DNA of 64,000 bases, from positions 2,356,001 to 2,420,000 of the forward strand of contig CBDCMW010000002.1 in the NCBI GenBank assembly GCA_965219165.1, given 5' to 3'. Below are positions 10,601 to 19,100 of this stretch, in pieces (within the stretch, counting starts at the first letter, position 1; the number at the start of each line of letters is the position of its first letter). The DNA is from Aldehydirespirator sp965219165. Lineage in GTDB: Bacteria > Actinomycetota > Acidimicrobiia > Acidimicrobiales > Aldehydirespiratoraceae. Both the position numbers and the translations under genes were made by a program. The notes under the pieces are model-generated. The model saw only the letters and a program-made list of their open reading frames with translations. It made no database searches and had not been told where the DNA came from.

Positions 10601-13600
10601 TGCCTATCGGGGAGTCCGCTCGGGGGGTGTGGTGCGACGGCGAGACGATGTGGTACACGACCAAGAATGACCACAGCAAGATCTTCGCCTACGACATGGC
10701 GACCGGCACCCGCGACGAGGACCGCGAGTTCGACATCAGCGCTCTGGACTTCAGCCATGGCGGCTTGGCCTGGGCGGGGCCGCTGGGCATAGCGTCGGAC
10801 GGCGACACGATGTGGTTGGCGACCAACTCGCGGGTCGTTGGGAACCGGCTGTACGCGCTGGACATGGCCACCAAGGCCCCCAAGCCCGAGTTGGACATCG
10901 CGCTGCTGGGGGGCTTCTATCCGAAGGGGCTGTACAGCGACGGCGAGTTCCTGTGGGTCGCGTCGTCGGTGAAGTCCACGGTGCGGGCCTATGACATCGC
11001 GACGCTGGCCCGCGTCGAGAGCGTCGAGCTCGAGATTGACGACCACCGCCACGACGGCAACTGGGGGCTGTGGTCTGACGGGGAGCACATGTGGGTGTGC
11101 GACTTCCGCAACACGACGCTGCGGGCCCATCCGATGCCGGAGGCCTACGGGCTGCGCCTGGGGACGCTGGAGGTGTCGGGGGCGGTGCTGGTGAGCCTGT
11201 CACCCACGGAGTTCCGGGGCCGTGTGGCGCGCGGCGCGGCATCGGTGACGGTCACCGCGGCGCCCGTGGACAGCGCGGACATGGTGACTTTCGGCACCGA
11301 CGACGCCGACGATGTCGCCGAGGGCCACCAGTGGAGCCTGATGCTGGGCGACAACACGCTGGAGGTCACCGTGTCCGACGGCACCGACAGCCGCACCTAC
11401 ACGATCACCGTGGTGAGACTCGACGTGGACGCGCTGTCTGATGACGCCACGCTCAACTCGCTCAGCGTGGACGGCGCCGCAGTGGCGGGGTTCGCCCCCG
11501 ACGTGCACAGCTACGAGATGCAGGCCGCTGAGGGCGCGGCGTGGGCGACGGTGGCGGCTGTAGCTGCCGAGGCCGCCGCGCAGGTGACGATCAGCCCCGC
11601 CGACGCCGACCCCGACACCGAGGGCCATCAGGTCGCGCTCGGCGAGGGGCCGAATGTGGTGACGGTCACCGTGGCCGCCACCGACGGGCTGGCCGAGGCC
11701 GCCTACACGCTCACGATCAGCCATCCGTACTCGCCGTTCGCGCCGATGGGGCCCTTCGACCGCGACGGGTTCGGCGAGCCTGGGCACCACTTGGCATACC
11801 TGTGGTCCAACGGGTCGACGATCTGGGTCAGCGAACCCGGACGGGACAGCATCTGGGCCTACGATCTCGCCACCGGCGAGCGCCGGCGCGACAAGCGGAT
11901 CGGAACCCTGAATAGGGCTGGTAACGAGTGGGCCCGGGGCGTCTGGTCCGACGGCGACACGATATGGGTCGCCGACTACGAGGACGACAAGCTGTACGCC
12001 TACGCGCTCGACGGCGGCGCCCGCCAGCGGGACCTGGACTTCGACACCCTCGAGGCCGCGGGCAACACTGAGCCCAGAGGCATCTGGTCCAACAGCGACA
12101 CCATGTGGGTCGTCGACGCGGGCGACGCCAAGCTGTACGCCTACGCGCTCGACGGCGGCGCCCGGCAGCCGGATCTGGACATCGACACGCTGGAGGCTGC
12201 GGGCAACAGCGAGCCCCGCGACGTGTGGTCTGACGGCGACACCGTCTGGGTGGCCGACTCGGGCGACGCCAAGCTGTACGCCTACGCGCTCGACGGCGGT
12301 GAGCGGCGGCCGGAGCTGGACTTCGACACGCTGGAGGCTGCGGGCAACACCAACCCCAGAGGCATCTGGTCAAACGGCGACGTCATGTGGGTCTCCGACC
12401 CCGGCGACGACAAGCTCTACGCCTACAACATGCCCCCCGCCCAAACCGGCACCCAGCAAGCCCAACAGCAGACCCAGCAGGACGATCCCCAGCAAGCCCA
12501 ACAGCAACAGCAGGAGATCCCCCAGCAGGACGACCCCCAGCAGCAGGACGACCCCCAGCAGGACCAGGGTCAGCAGGCTCAGCAGGACGAGCAGGCTCAG
12601 CAGGACGAGCAGGCTCAGCAGGACGAGCAGGCTCAGCAGGCGCCTGCGCCCAACGCTCCCGCGGCCGGTGCGCCTGTTGTCGGGGGCAGGGCTCGGGTGG
12701 GCGAGACTTTGGTGGCGGACATGTCGGGCGTCGTTGACGCCGACGGGTTGAGTGGGGCTGTGTTCGGGTTTCAGTGGGTGTCCGGTGACGGGACAACTGA
12801 CACGGACATAGCTGGGGCGACGGTGTCGACCTATGTGCTCGAGGCCGGCGACGCGGGCAGGTTCATCAAGGTTCGGGTGAGCTTCGTCGACGATGCGGGC
12901 CATGTTGAGGCGTCGACCAGCGCAGCGGCGGGGCCGGTGTTGGGCGACGGCCCGCCGGGGGCGCCGGGCGGGCTCGCTGTCGCTGCGGGGGACCGGGCGC
13001 TCACCCTGTCGTGGGAGCCGCCAGCCGACAACGGCAGCGCGCCCGCGACGAGGTACCGCGTCGAGTGGAGGATCGACGGCAAGGACTACGACAAGAGCCA
13101 TTGGGGCATATCGCACAAGACGACCTATACCAGGACCCACCTGGCCAACGGAGTGAGCTACATCTTCTGGGTGAAGGCCGAGAACGGCAACGGCAACCGC
13201 GACGGACCATACGGACCAGCCTCTGGGGAGGTGAGCGGTACCCCTACGTCGGGCTTGGCGGTGGACTTGGCCACGCCGGTGCTGTCGAGCACGAAGGCCC
13301 TGCATCGCGGCATGGTGCGGCTGGACTGGGAGGACGTCGAGGACGCCGGTTGGTATGTGGTCCAGCACTACCACATCGACGGGGGCAGTGGGCAGTGGTT
13401 GGACCTGCCCGCCGCGGGAGTGGACGTCGCGCTCCATGGTTCGAGCGCGGTGGTGAGCAACCTGGGTGGGATCTCGTGGCTGCGGGTGGGGGCGATGAGC
13501 TGCGCGGGAGAATCGGAGTGGTCGGAGATCAAGCAGTTGTTCATGACCGATGAGTCGGCCTGGGAGGGCGTGCCCGTGCCCGCAGTGGCGCAGGGCGACG

Positions 13601-14373
13601 AGAGCGAACCCTGCCCCGTGGTGCTGGGCACGCCGGTGCTGTCGAGCACGAAGACCCTGCATCACGACATGGTGCGGCTGGACTGGCAGGACATCGAGGA
13701 CGCCGGTTGGTATGTGGTCCAGCACTACCACATCGACTCCGGCAGCGGGCAGTGGCTGGACCTGCCCGCCGCCGGAGTCGACGTCGCGCTCCACGGTTCG
13801 AGCGCGGTGGTGAGCAACCTGGGCGGGATCTCGTGGCTGCGGGTGCGGGCGATGAGCTGCGCGGCAGAATCGGAGTGGTCAGAGATCAAGCAGTTGTTCA
13901 TGACCGACGAGTCGGCCTGGGACGGCGTGCCCGTGCCCGCAGTGGAGCCGAGCGACGAGACCGAACCCTGCCCCGAAAACGTCGACGCGCCCGACAACAG
14001 CGCGGCGACCAAGGAGACGCTGACCAGCGCGGCGACGGCTGCTGTGGCTGGCGCGCAACCCACGGAGCCGCCGGCCAAACCCACGGGCCTCTCCGCCACG
14101 GCGTCGCACGACTCTGTGACCCTCACCTGGAACGACCCCGGCGACGACTCCATCACCGGCTACGTGATCCTCAGGCGCGTCCGCGAGAACGATGTCGGCG
14201 GCGACTTCAGTGAACTGGCGCCGGACACGCACAGCACCGCGACCACCTACACCGACGACACAGTGGCTGCCGGCCTCACCTACACCTACCGGATCAAGGC
14301 CATCAACGGGGCCGGAACCAGTGAACGCTCGCGCTGGTTCCACATCGACACCCCGCCAGCGCCCGCACCCTAG
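7603..14373 (+). CDS. Giant secreted propeller/cadherin-like repeat protein, copy B (intact)
   Basis: 2256 residues, the only copy seen whole and unbroken. The signal peptide has an Arg-rich n-region, a hydrophobic core (AGALAAAMVAALAPAP) and an AXA-type site after residue 52. Approximate order: propeller-like module 95-326; two cadherin-like beta-sandwich domains 327-512; propeller 515-748; two cadherin-like 749-945; propeller 956-1177; two cadherin-like 1180-1375; propeller 1385-1607; Gln-rich linker 1614-1680; Ig-like repeat 1686-1781; fibronectin III 1784-1881; two ~120-residue modules 1886-2125 with paired Cys; fibronectin III 2155-2254. Each propeller repeat is about 45 residues with LWSDG, MWV and YAY/VYAYDL. 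There is no anchor, so it is secreted or held by other means. Adhesion or matrix function is inferred. Confidence 0.88.
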   Translation: MHVLRPRRARRVQPQQSAERVCAWWGRAARRGVAGALAAAMVAALAPAPVSAAGGNGEAADEGGAPGPARGHGPANAPRSAAAPGGRSQNESDGPPAVDFGADRRAFTEGICAVGDTMWVAIRSKSKLQAYDRSTGERDAASDLPVGDPARGVWCDGETLWYTTWRDHSTIFAYDMETGTRDEDREFDISGVIFNGTHWVGPLGIASDGDTMWVADDGPYSNNRLYALDMETKALKPEADIALGRFYPRGLFTDGEFLWVASSINSTVRAYDTSTLARVESVELEIDDHSHGGNWGLWSDGEHMWVCDFRNTTLRAYPMPEAYGALLDIVEVSGVQLVSLSSREFRGHVARGAASVTVTAQAADEAHTVTFGTGDADDDAEGHQWSLMLGDNTLEVTVSDGTHSRTYTITVVKIDVDALSDDATLNSLTVDGTEVDGFAPNIRGYRLRVANDVASVTVAAAAADTAAEVDISPADAEPGTTGHQVSLAVGSNLVKVAVAATDGVATAAYTLTIGRKPLVFGHDSFLDISGLEHRRSMDIWAGAQTRWVSYDRSGDEAVLAYEPSTGERTPARDIAVLADGNVSPQALWSDGEVLYVLDTWESMVFQYSLADGAGFGAHAATVSLEGIGQDDARGLWSDGETMWVASVDDAKLYAYALDGGVRQPDLDFDTLRAAGNSMPMDLWSDGLVMWVLDKGDLKVYAYDLDSKARLEHLDFEALEPRNDWPSGLWSNGGHMWVSDADDTRAYAYVMPAVLALDTLEVSGAALARPSSTEYRGRVARSTATVTVTAVAADEAHTVTFGTADADDNNGGHQWSLELGDNTLEVTVSDGTDSLTYTVVMTRVDADALTDDATLSSLTVDGAEVDGLAADVHRYRVRVGHDVASATVAAAAAETAAQVTITPADADPGTEGHQVALGVGANPVTVAVAATDGITEAAYTLTISRRGDPDQPPAVAFGADRGAFTEGICAVGDTMWVAIRYRSELQAYDRSTGERDEDSDLPIGESARGVWCDGETMWYTTKNDHSKIFAYDMATGTRDEDREFDISALDFSHGGLAWAGPLGIASDGDTMWLATNSRVVGNRLYALDMATKAPKPELDIALLGGFYPKGLYSDGEFLWVASSVKSTVRAYDIATLARVESVELEIDDHRHDGNWGLWSDGEHMWVCDFRNTTLRAHPMPEAYGLRLGTLEVSGAVLVSLSPTEFRGRVARGAASVTVTAAPVDSADMVTFGTDDADDVAEGHQWSLMLGDNTLEVTVSDGTDSRTYTITVVRLDVDALSDDATLNSLSVDGAAVAGFAPDVHSYEMQAAEGAAWATVAAVAAEAAAQVTISPADADPDTEGHQVALGEGPNVVTVTVAATDGLAEAAYTLTISHPYSPFAPMGPFDRDGFGEPGHHLAYLWSNGSTIWVSEPGRDSIWAYDLATGERRRDKRIGTLNRAGNEWARGVWSDGDTIWVADYEDDKLYAYALDGGARQRDLDFDTLEAAGNTEPRGIWSNSDTMWVVDAGDAKLYAYALDGGARQPDLDIDTLEAAGNSEPRDVWSDGDTVWVADSGDAKLYAYALDGGERRPELDFDTLEAAGNTNPRGIWSNGDVMWVSDPGDDKLYAYNMPPAQTGTQQAQQQTQQDDPQQAQQQQQEIPQQDDPQQQDDPQQDQGQQAQQDEQAQQDEQAQQDEQAQQAPAPNAPAAGAPVVGGRARVGETLVADMSGVVDADGLSGAVFGFQWVSGDGTTDTDIAGATVSTYVLEAGDAGRFIKVRVSFVDDAGHVEASTSAAAGPVLGDGPPGAPGGLAVAAGDRALTLSWEPPADNGSAPATRYRVEWRIDGKDYDKSHWGISHKTTYTRTHLANGVSYIFWVKAENGNGNRDGPYGPASGEVSGTPTSGLAVDLATPVLSSTKALHRGMVRLDWEDVEDAGWYVVQHYHIDGGSGQWLDLPAAGVDVALHGSSAVVSNLGGISWLRVGAMSCAGESEWSEIKQLFMTDESAWEGVPVPAVAQGDESEPCPVVLGTPVLSSTKTLHHDMVRLDWQDIEDAGWYVVQHYHIDSGSGQWLDLPAAGVDVALHGSSAVVSNLGGISWLRVRAMSCAAESEWSEIKQLFMTDESAWDGVPVPAVEPSDETEPCPENVDAPDNSAATKETLTSAATAAVAGAQPTEPPAKPTGLSATASHDSVTLTWNDPGDDSITGYVILRRVRENDVGGDFSELAPDTHSTATTYTDDTVAAGLTYTYRIKAINGAGTSERSRWFHIDTPPAPAP
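12442..12640 (+). repeat. Gln-rich tandem-repeat linker, copy B
   Basis: In-frame CAG-rich repeats like those of copy A, but here the 3' half is built of alternating CAGGCTCAG and CAGGACGAG (18-bp period). Unit number differs in every copy of the family. Confidence 0.85.
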
Positions 14374-14477
14374 CCCACGGGCTTGCCCGCCCCGGCGCTC
14401 CACAACCGGGTGGTCCTCGCCGCCGCGATGGTCGCGGCGCTGGCACCGGCGCCCCATAACCACCAACACCAACACCA
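14374..14477 (+). pseudogene. Signal-peptide-region scrap after copy B
   Basis: Directly after the stop, the sequence resembles the hydrophobic part of the family signal peptide (VVLAAAMVAALAPAP), then a CCAACA-rich tail. The same scrap follows copies A, C and D. No start or function is expected. Confidence 0.65.
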
Positions 14478-14581
14478 CTGCCGCATGAACGCTTCGGCGC
14501 ACCTGTAGTGCGGATGGAGCTTGGCTCGACGGCCTACGACGTGATCCTTGGCATGGACGTTCTGGCCCGCTACCACATCAC
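14478..14581 (+). pseudogene. Remnant of a retropepsin-like protease gene
   Basis: Nearly identical to the last third of the intact retropepsin-like gene at 23334-23714. It encodes RMELGSTAYDVILGMDVLAR and then diverges. The catalytic DTGA half is absent. It joins the preceding scrap at a short shared CTGCCGC. Confidence 0.8.
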
Positions 14582-14741
14582 GGGCATAATCTTGGGGGTT
14601 ATACGGAATGGTGCCGCGCCTGGAGGGTTGCTCCGGCCCTGGCCCGTCTTGGCGTCGCCGCCCTTGCAGGCATCGAACACAACGAATACCTAGGGCAAGA
14701 CGTGCTCGAGTTGTGCCCGCGGGTTCCCACCGCAATGGTGG

Positions 14742-14770
14742 TATACTCTGTGTCAGCGTTACGAAACGCT
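14742..14770 (+). promoter_or_regulatory. -10 box and operator-like dyad of the AbiEi-like gene
   Basis: TATACT (14742-14747) is followed by AGCGTT-ACGA-AACGCT, a perfect 6-bp inverted repeat (14755-14770) just before the ribosome binding site. AbiEi-type antitoxins repress their own operons through inverted repeats, so this is a plausible operator. No good -35 box was found. Confidence 0.5.
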
Positions 14771-14782
14771 GTGGAGCCTGTT

Positions 14783-15475
14783 ATGCCCGCTGTATCCGAA
14801 CAGAGCCGCTGGGTCGACGAGTTGCCCGAAGACTCCTTCTTCGCGCTGCGGGACGTGCCCGGCCCGAGCCCCGGCGCTGTGCGCGCGTTCCTGCACCGCG
14901 AGGCCAGCGGATCGGACCCGCGGCGCCGTATCGTGCGGCTCGCTCCGAGCCTGTACTGGAAAGCCGGCGAGACATACCGCATAGACGGCCGGATGTATCT
15001 GCCGTCACGGGACCGGATCGGCGAGGCCTACGCAGGTCCCCATGCCGCGGCAGCCGAATACCACGGCGCGAGCCGCGCCGGGTGGCTCACCCAGGTCCCG
15101 GTGCGGTTCACCTTCGCGGTGCCCGGCGAGCCCCGCAGCCGAAACCCCATCGCCGGCGTCAAATTGGTCGGGCGGCGCAACCCGCGCCGCCGCGAGCTCA
15201 ACACCAGCGAAGCCACCTACCTCGAAGCGGTGGCCACCTTCGACCGCTGGGCCAACGCAGACCCGCTAGACGGCGATCCGTGGCACGACGCCCTCGAAAG
15301 AGCGAGCATCCTGCTGGGCTGGCGCCTAAAGCGCGGCGTCATCGTGCCTGATCCCGACGCGCTGCTCTACGCGGCCGCCACAGAGCGACCGCTGTCGCGG
15401 CGAGTGTTCCAGGAACGCGTCGAAGAACTCGCCGCCATGATCGCCAGAGTGGTCGCCAAGGCAAGAAGGATCTGA
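14783..15475 (+). CDS. AbiEi/DUF6088-like antitoxin
   Basis: 230 residues from ATG 14783, chosen because GGAG lies 8 bases upstream and the operator-like dyad sits just before it. The frame itself opens at 14702. The N-terminal winged-helix pattern of type IV antitoxins is visible (VDELPEDSFFALRDV, then AVRAFLHRE and IVRLAPSLYWK). It is followed by GASRAGWLTQVPVRFTFAVPG, which matches the SGxxAxxxLGLTTQVP stretch of DUF6088/AbiEi proteins. It should bind DNA, repress its operon and counter an AbiEii-type nucleotidyltransferase. No such toxin follows, so it appears orphaned. Confidence 0.65.
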   Translation: MPAVSEQSRWVDELPEDSFFALRDVPGPSPGAVRAFLHREASGSDPRRRIVRLAPSLYWKAGETYRIDGRMYLPSRDRIGEAYAGPHAAAAEYHGASRAGWLTQVPVRFTFAVPGEPRSRNPIAGVKLVGRRNPRRRELNTSEATYLEAVATFDRWANADPLDGDPWHDALERASILLGWRLKRGVIVPDPDALLYAAATERPLSRRVFQERVEELAAMIARVVAKARRI

Positions 15476-15476
15476 G

Positions 15477-15704
15477 ATGCCGCGCCGCCGCGAGCTCTGC
15501 GGATCCCGCAAACGCCGCAACGTGAACCGTCCGATCGAGCCGCCCCCCGCCGGCGGCTACCGCACCCTGCGGGCCTGGCAGCCCGGCACCGTCGAGTACC
15601 AGCACCTACAGCAGGCCTACCCGTCGCTCCAAGCGTTCGTCTACGGGCCCCTGCCGCCATGGCCCGCGGTCGCCTCACGAATCCGCGGTTGCCGCTTCAT
15701 TTGA
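15477..15704 (+). CDS. Short ORF of unknown function after the AbiEi-like gene
   Basis: 75 residues starting with ATG one base after the antitoxin stop, the position expected for the toxin. The protein is Arg/Pro-rich (MPRRRELCGSRKRR) and shows none of the GG...DxD pattern of AbiEii nucleotidyltransferases. It may be the start of a lost or replaced toxin gene, or not a gene. Downstream, 15705-15913 has only fragments of frame. Confidence 0.3.
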   Translation: MPRRRELCGSRKRRNVNRPIEPPPAGGYRTLRAWQPGTVEYQHLQQAYPSLQAFVYGPLPPWPAVASRIRGCRFI

Positions 15705-15713
15705 GACTGTCTC

Positions 15714-16026
15714 TCGCCGACGCGGCAGAGATGCGAGCCCTCAAGATGTTCGTGGCCGGGCCAGCGGCGGTTGTGGCCGCGAACATCGTCGCGCGAACCA
15801 GAGTCGCCCAAGCCAATGCGGCGCCATTGCCGCCACGCGGCGCGTAGATGGGCGTCGGCTACGTCGCCTCGATGCAGTACCCCGGCGACCCCCAAGACGG
15901 CACCTTTGACTAACACTTAGCGCATGTTTATCTATCTGAACACAACAATTGTATTATCCCAATTGCAGGACACATAGGTGTCGCTTTTCCTGGTCACTAG
16001 GCCGCAGCCGGAATGCGAGAATTGAG
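15714..16026. other. Decayed stretch and upstream leader of copy C
   Basis: 15714-15913 holds scraps of open frame without recognisable domains. From about 15912 it aligns with the AT-rich part of the leaders before copies B and D, though more diverged than those two are from each other. Confidence 0.45.
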
Positions 16027-16055
16027 CTGACACCCGCTCGCCGCGATTCGAGTAT
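16027..16055 (+). promoter_or_regulatory. Sigma-70-type promoter of copy C
   Basis: -35 CTGACA (16027-16032), 17-bp spacer, -10 GAGTAT (16050-16055). Same layout as before copies B and D, 49 bases before ATG 16104. Confidence 0.55.
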
Positions 16056-16103
16056 TGTCGCGGCTGAAAATCTTGACAGAGCGACAGACTGGACTCTGGA
16101 GCC

Positions 16104-19100
16104 ATGCATGTGTTGCGACCGCGGCGAGCGCGCCGCGAACAGCCACAACAGTCCGCCGGGCGGGTGCGCGCATGGTGGAGCCGGGCCGCGAGGCGCGGTG
16201 TTGCCAGCGCGGCCGCGGCCGCGATGTTGGTGTCGCTGGCGCCGGCGCCGGTGTCGGCTGACGGCGGCGACGGGGAGCCCGCCGATGAGGACGGCGCGCC
16301 AGGACCAGCCGGCGGGCGCGGCCCCGCGGATGCGCCCCGCAGCGGCGCCGCGGCCGGCGCGAGGTCCCAGAACGAGCCCGACGGGCCTCCCGAGATTGCT
16401 GTGGCAGCCAACCGGAGTTTTGGCACCGAGGGCATCTGCGCGGTGGGCGACACGCTGTGGATCGGGTACCGCGGCGACAGCACGCTTCAGGCGTTCGACC
16501 GGTCCACCGGCGAGCGCGACGAGGCCAGCGACATCACAGTCGCGGATCCTGCTCGGGGGATGTGGTGCGACGGCGAGACGCTGTGGTACACGACCAAGTT
16601 GGGCAACGGCACGATCTTCGCGTACGACATGGCGACCGGCACCCGCCAAGAGGACCGCGAGTTCGACATCAGCGGCCTGAGCTTCAGTACCTACAGCGGC
16701 GGGTCGTACTGGTATGGGGCGCTGGGCATAGCGTCAGACGGCGACACGATGTGGGTGGCCAGCAACTCGGAGGATACAGGCAACCAGCTGTACGCGCTGG
16801 ACATGGCCACCAAGGCCCACAAGCCCGGGTCCGACATCGCCCTGGGGAGGCACTTCCATCCGAGGGGGCTGTTCACCGACGGCGAGTTCCTGTGGGTCGC
16901 GTCGTCAATAAATTCCACGGTGCGGGCCTATGACACCTCGACGCTGGAACGCGTGGAGAGCCTCGATCTCGAGGTCGACGACTTCGAGCACGACGGCAGC
17001 TGGGGGCTGTGGTCTGACGGGGAGCACATGTGGGTGTGCAACTTCCGCTACGGGAAGGTGCGGGCCCATCCGATGCCGAAGGCCTACGGGCCGCGCCTGG
17101 AGACCCTTGAGGTGTCGGGGGTGGAGCTGGTGAGCTTGTCGTCGAGGGAGTTTAGGGGCCATGTGGCGCGCGGCGCGGCGTCGGTGACAGTCACCGCGGC
17201 GGCCAACGACGACGCCCACACGGTGACTTTCGGCACCGCCGACGCCGACGACGGCACCGAGGGCCACCAGTGGAGCCTTGATCTGGGCGACAACACGCTG
17301 GAGATCACCGTGTCCGACGGCACCACAAGCCGCACCTACACCATCACCGTCGTCAAGATCGACGTCGACGCGCTGTCCGATGACGCCACGCTCAACTCGC
17401 TCACGGTGGACGGCACCGAGGTGGACGGGTTCACCCCCGACGTGGGCGGCTACCGGCTGAGGGTGGACAACGATGTGGCGTCGGCGACGGTGGCCGCGAC
17501 AGCCACCGAGGCGGCCGCGCAGGTGACGATCAGCCCCGCCGACGCCGATCCCGGCACCGAGGGCCACCAGGTCGCGCTCGACGTGGGAGCGAACCCGGTG
17601 ACTGTCGCGGTGGCCGCCACCGACGGGATCGCCACCGCCGCCTACACGCTCACAATCGGCCGCAAGCCGTTGGTGTTCGGCCACGACAGCTTCTTGGACA
17701 TCTCGGGGCTGGAGCATCGCCGCTCGATGGACATCTGGGCCGGCGCGCGCACGCGGTGGGTGAGCTATGACCGCTCCGGCGATGAGGCGGTGCTGGCCTA
17801 TCACGCCTCGACGGGTGAGCGCACGCCGGGCCGCGACATCGCGGTGCGCGCCGCCGGCAACAGGAGCCCCCAGGCGCTGTGGTCTGACGGCGAGGTGCTG
17901 TATGTGCTCGACACGTGGAAGTCGATGGTGTTCCAGTACAGCCTCGCCGACGGGGCCGGCTTCGGCGCCCATGCCGCCACGGTGTCGCTGGAGGGCATCG
18001 GCGAGGACGACGCCCGGGGGCTGTGGTCAAACGGCGAAACCATGTGGGTCGCCGATACCGACGACGCCAAGCTGTACGCCTACGCGCTCGACGGGGGCGC
18101 CCGGCGGCCGGACCTGGACTTCGACACGCTGCGGGCCGCGGGCAACTCGATGCCGATGGACCTGTGGTCTGACGGGCAGGTGATGTGGGTCCTCGACAAG
18201 GGCGACGGCAAGGTCTACGCCTACGACCTCGACTCCAAGGCGCGGCTGGAGCATCTGGACTTCGCGGCACTCGAGCCGCGCAACGACTGGCCCTCGGGGC
18301 TGTGGTCGAACGGCGGGCACATGTGGGTGTCTGACGCCGACGACACCCGGGCCTACGCCTATGTGATGCCCGCGGCGCTCGCCCTAGACACCCTCGAGGT
18401 GTCAGGGACAGCCCTGGCGCGCCCGTCGTTGACGGAGTACCGGGGCCGGGTGGCGCGCGGCACAGCGTCGGTGACGGTCACCGCGGAGCCCGTCGACAGC
18501 GCCCACACGGTGACTTTCGGCACCGCCGACGCCGACGACAGCACCGAGGGCCACCAGTGGAGCCTGGCGCTGGGCGACAACACGCTGGAGGTCACCGTGT
18601 CCGACGGCACCGACAGCCGCACCTACACCATCACCGTGACCAGAGTCGACGTGGACGCGCTGTCTGACGACGCCACGCTCAGCTCGCTCACCGTGGACGG
18701 CGCCGAAGTGGACGGGTTCGCCGACGACGTGCACAGCTACGCGCTGAGAGTGGACCACGACGTGGTGTCGGTGACGGTGACCGCGGCGGCTGCCGAGACC
18801 GCGGCCGAGGTGACGATCACACCCGCCGACGCCGACCCCGACACCGATGGCCACCAGGTCGCGCTCGACGTGGGATCCAATGTGGTGACCGTGGCGGTGG
18901 CGGCCACCGACGGGGTGACCGGGGCCGCCTACACGCTCACCCTCTCCCGCCGGGGTGACCCGGACCAGCCTCCCGAGATGGCTGTCGCATTCAACCGGAG
19001 TTTTGGCACCGAGGGCATCTGCGCGGTGGGCGACACGCTGTGGATCGGGTACCGCGGCGACAGCACGCTTCAGGCGTTCGACCGGTCCACCGGCGAGCGC

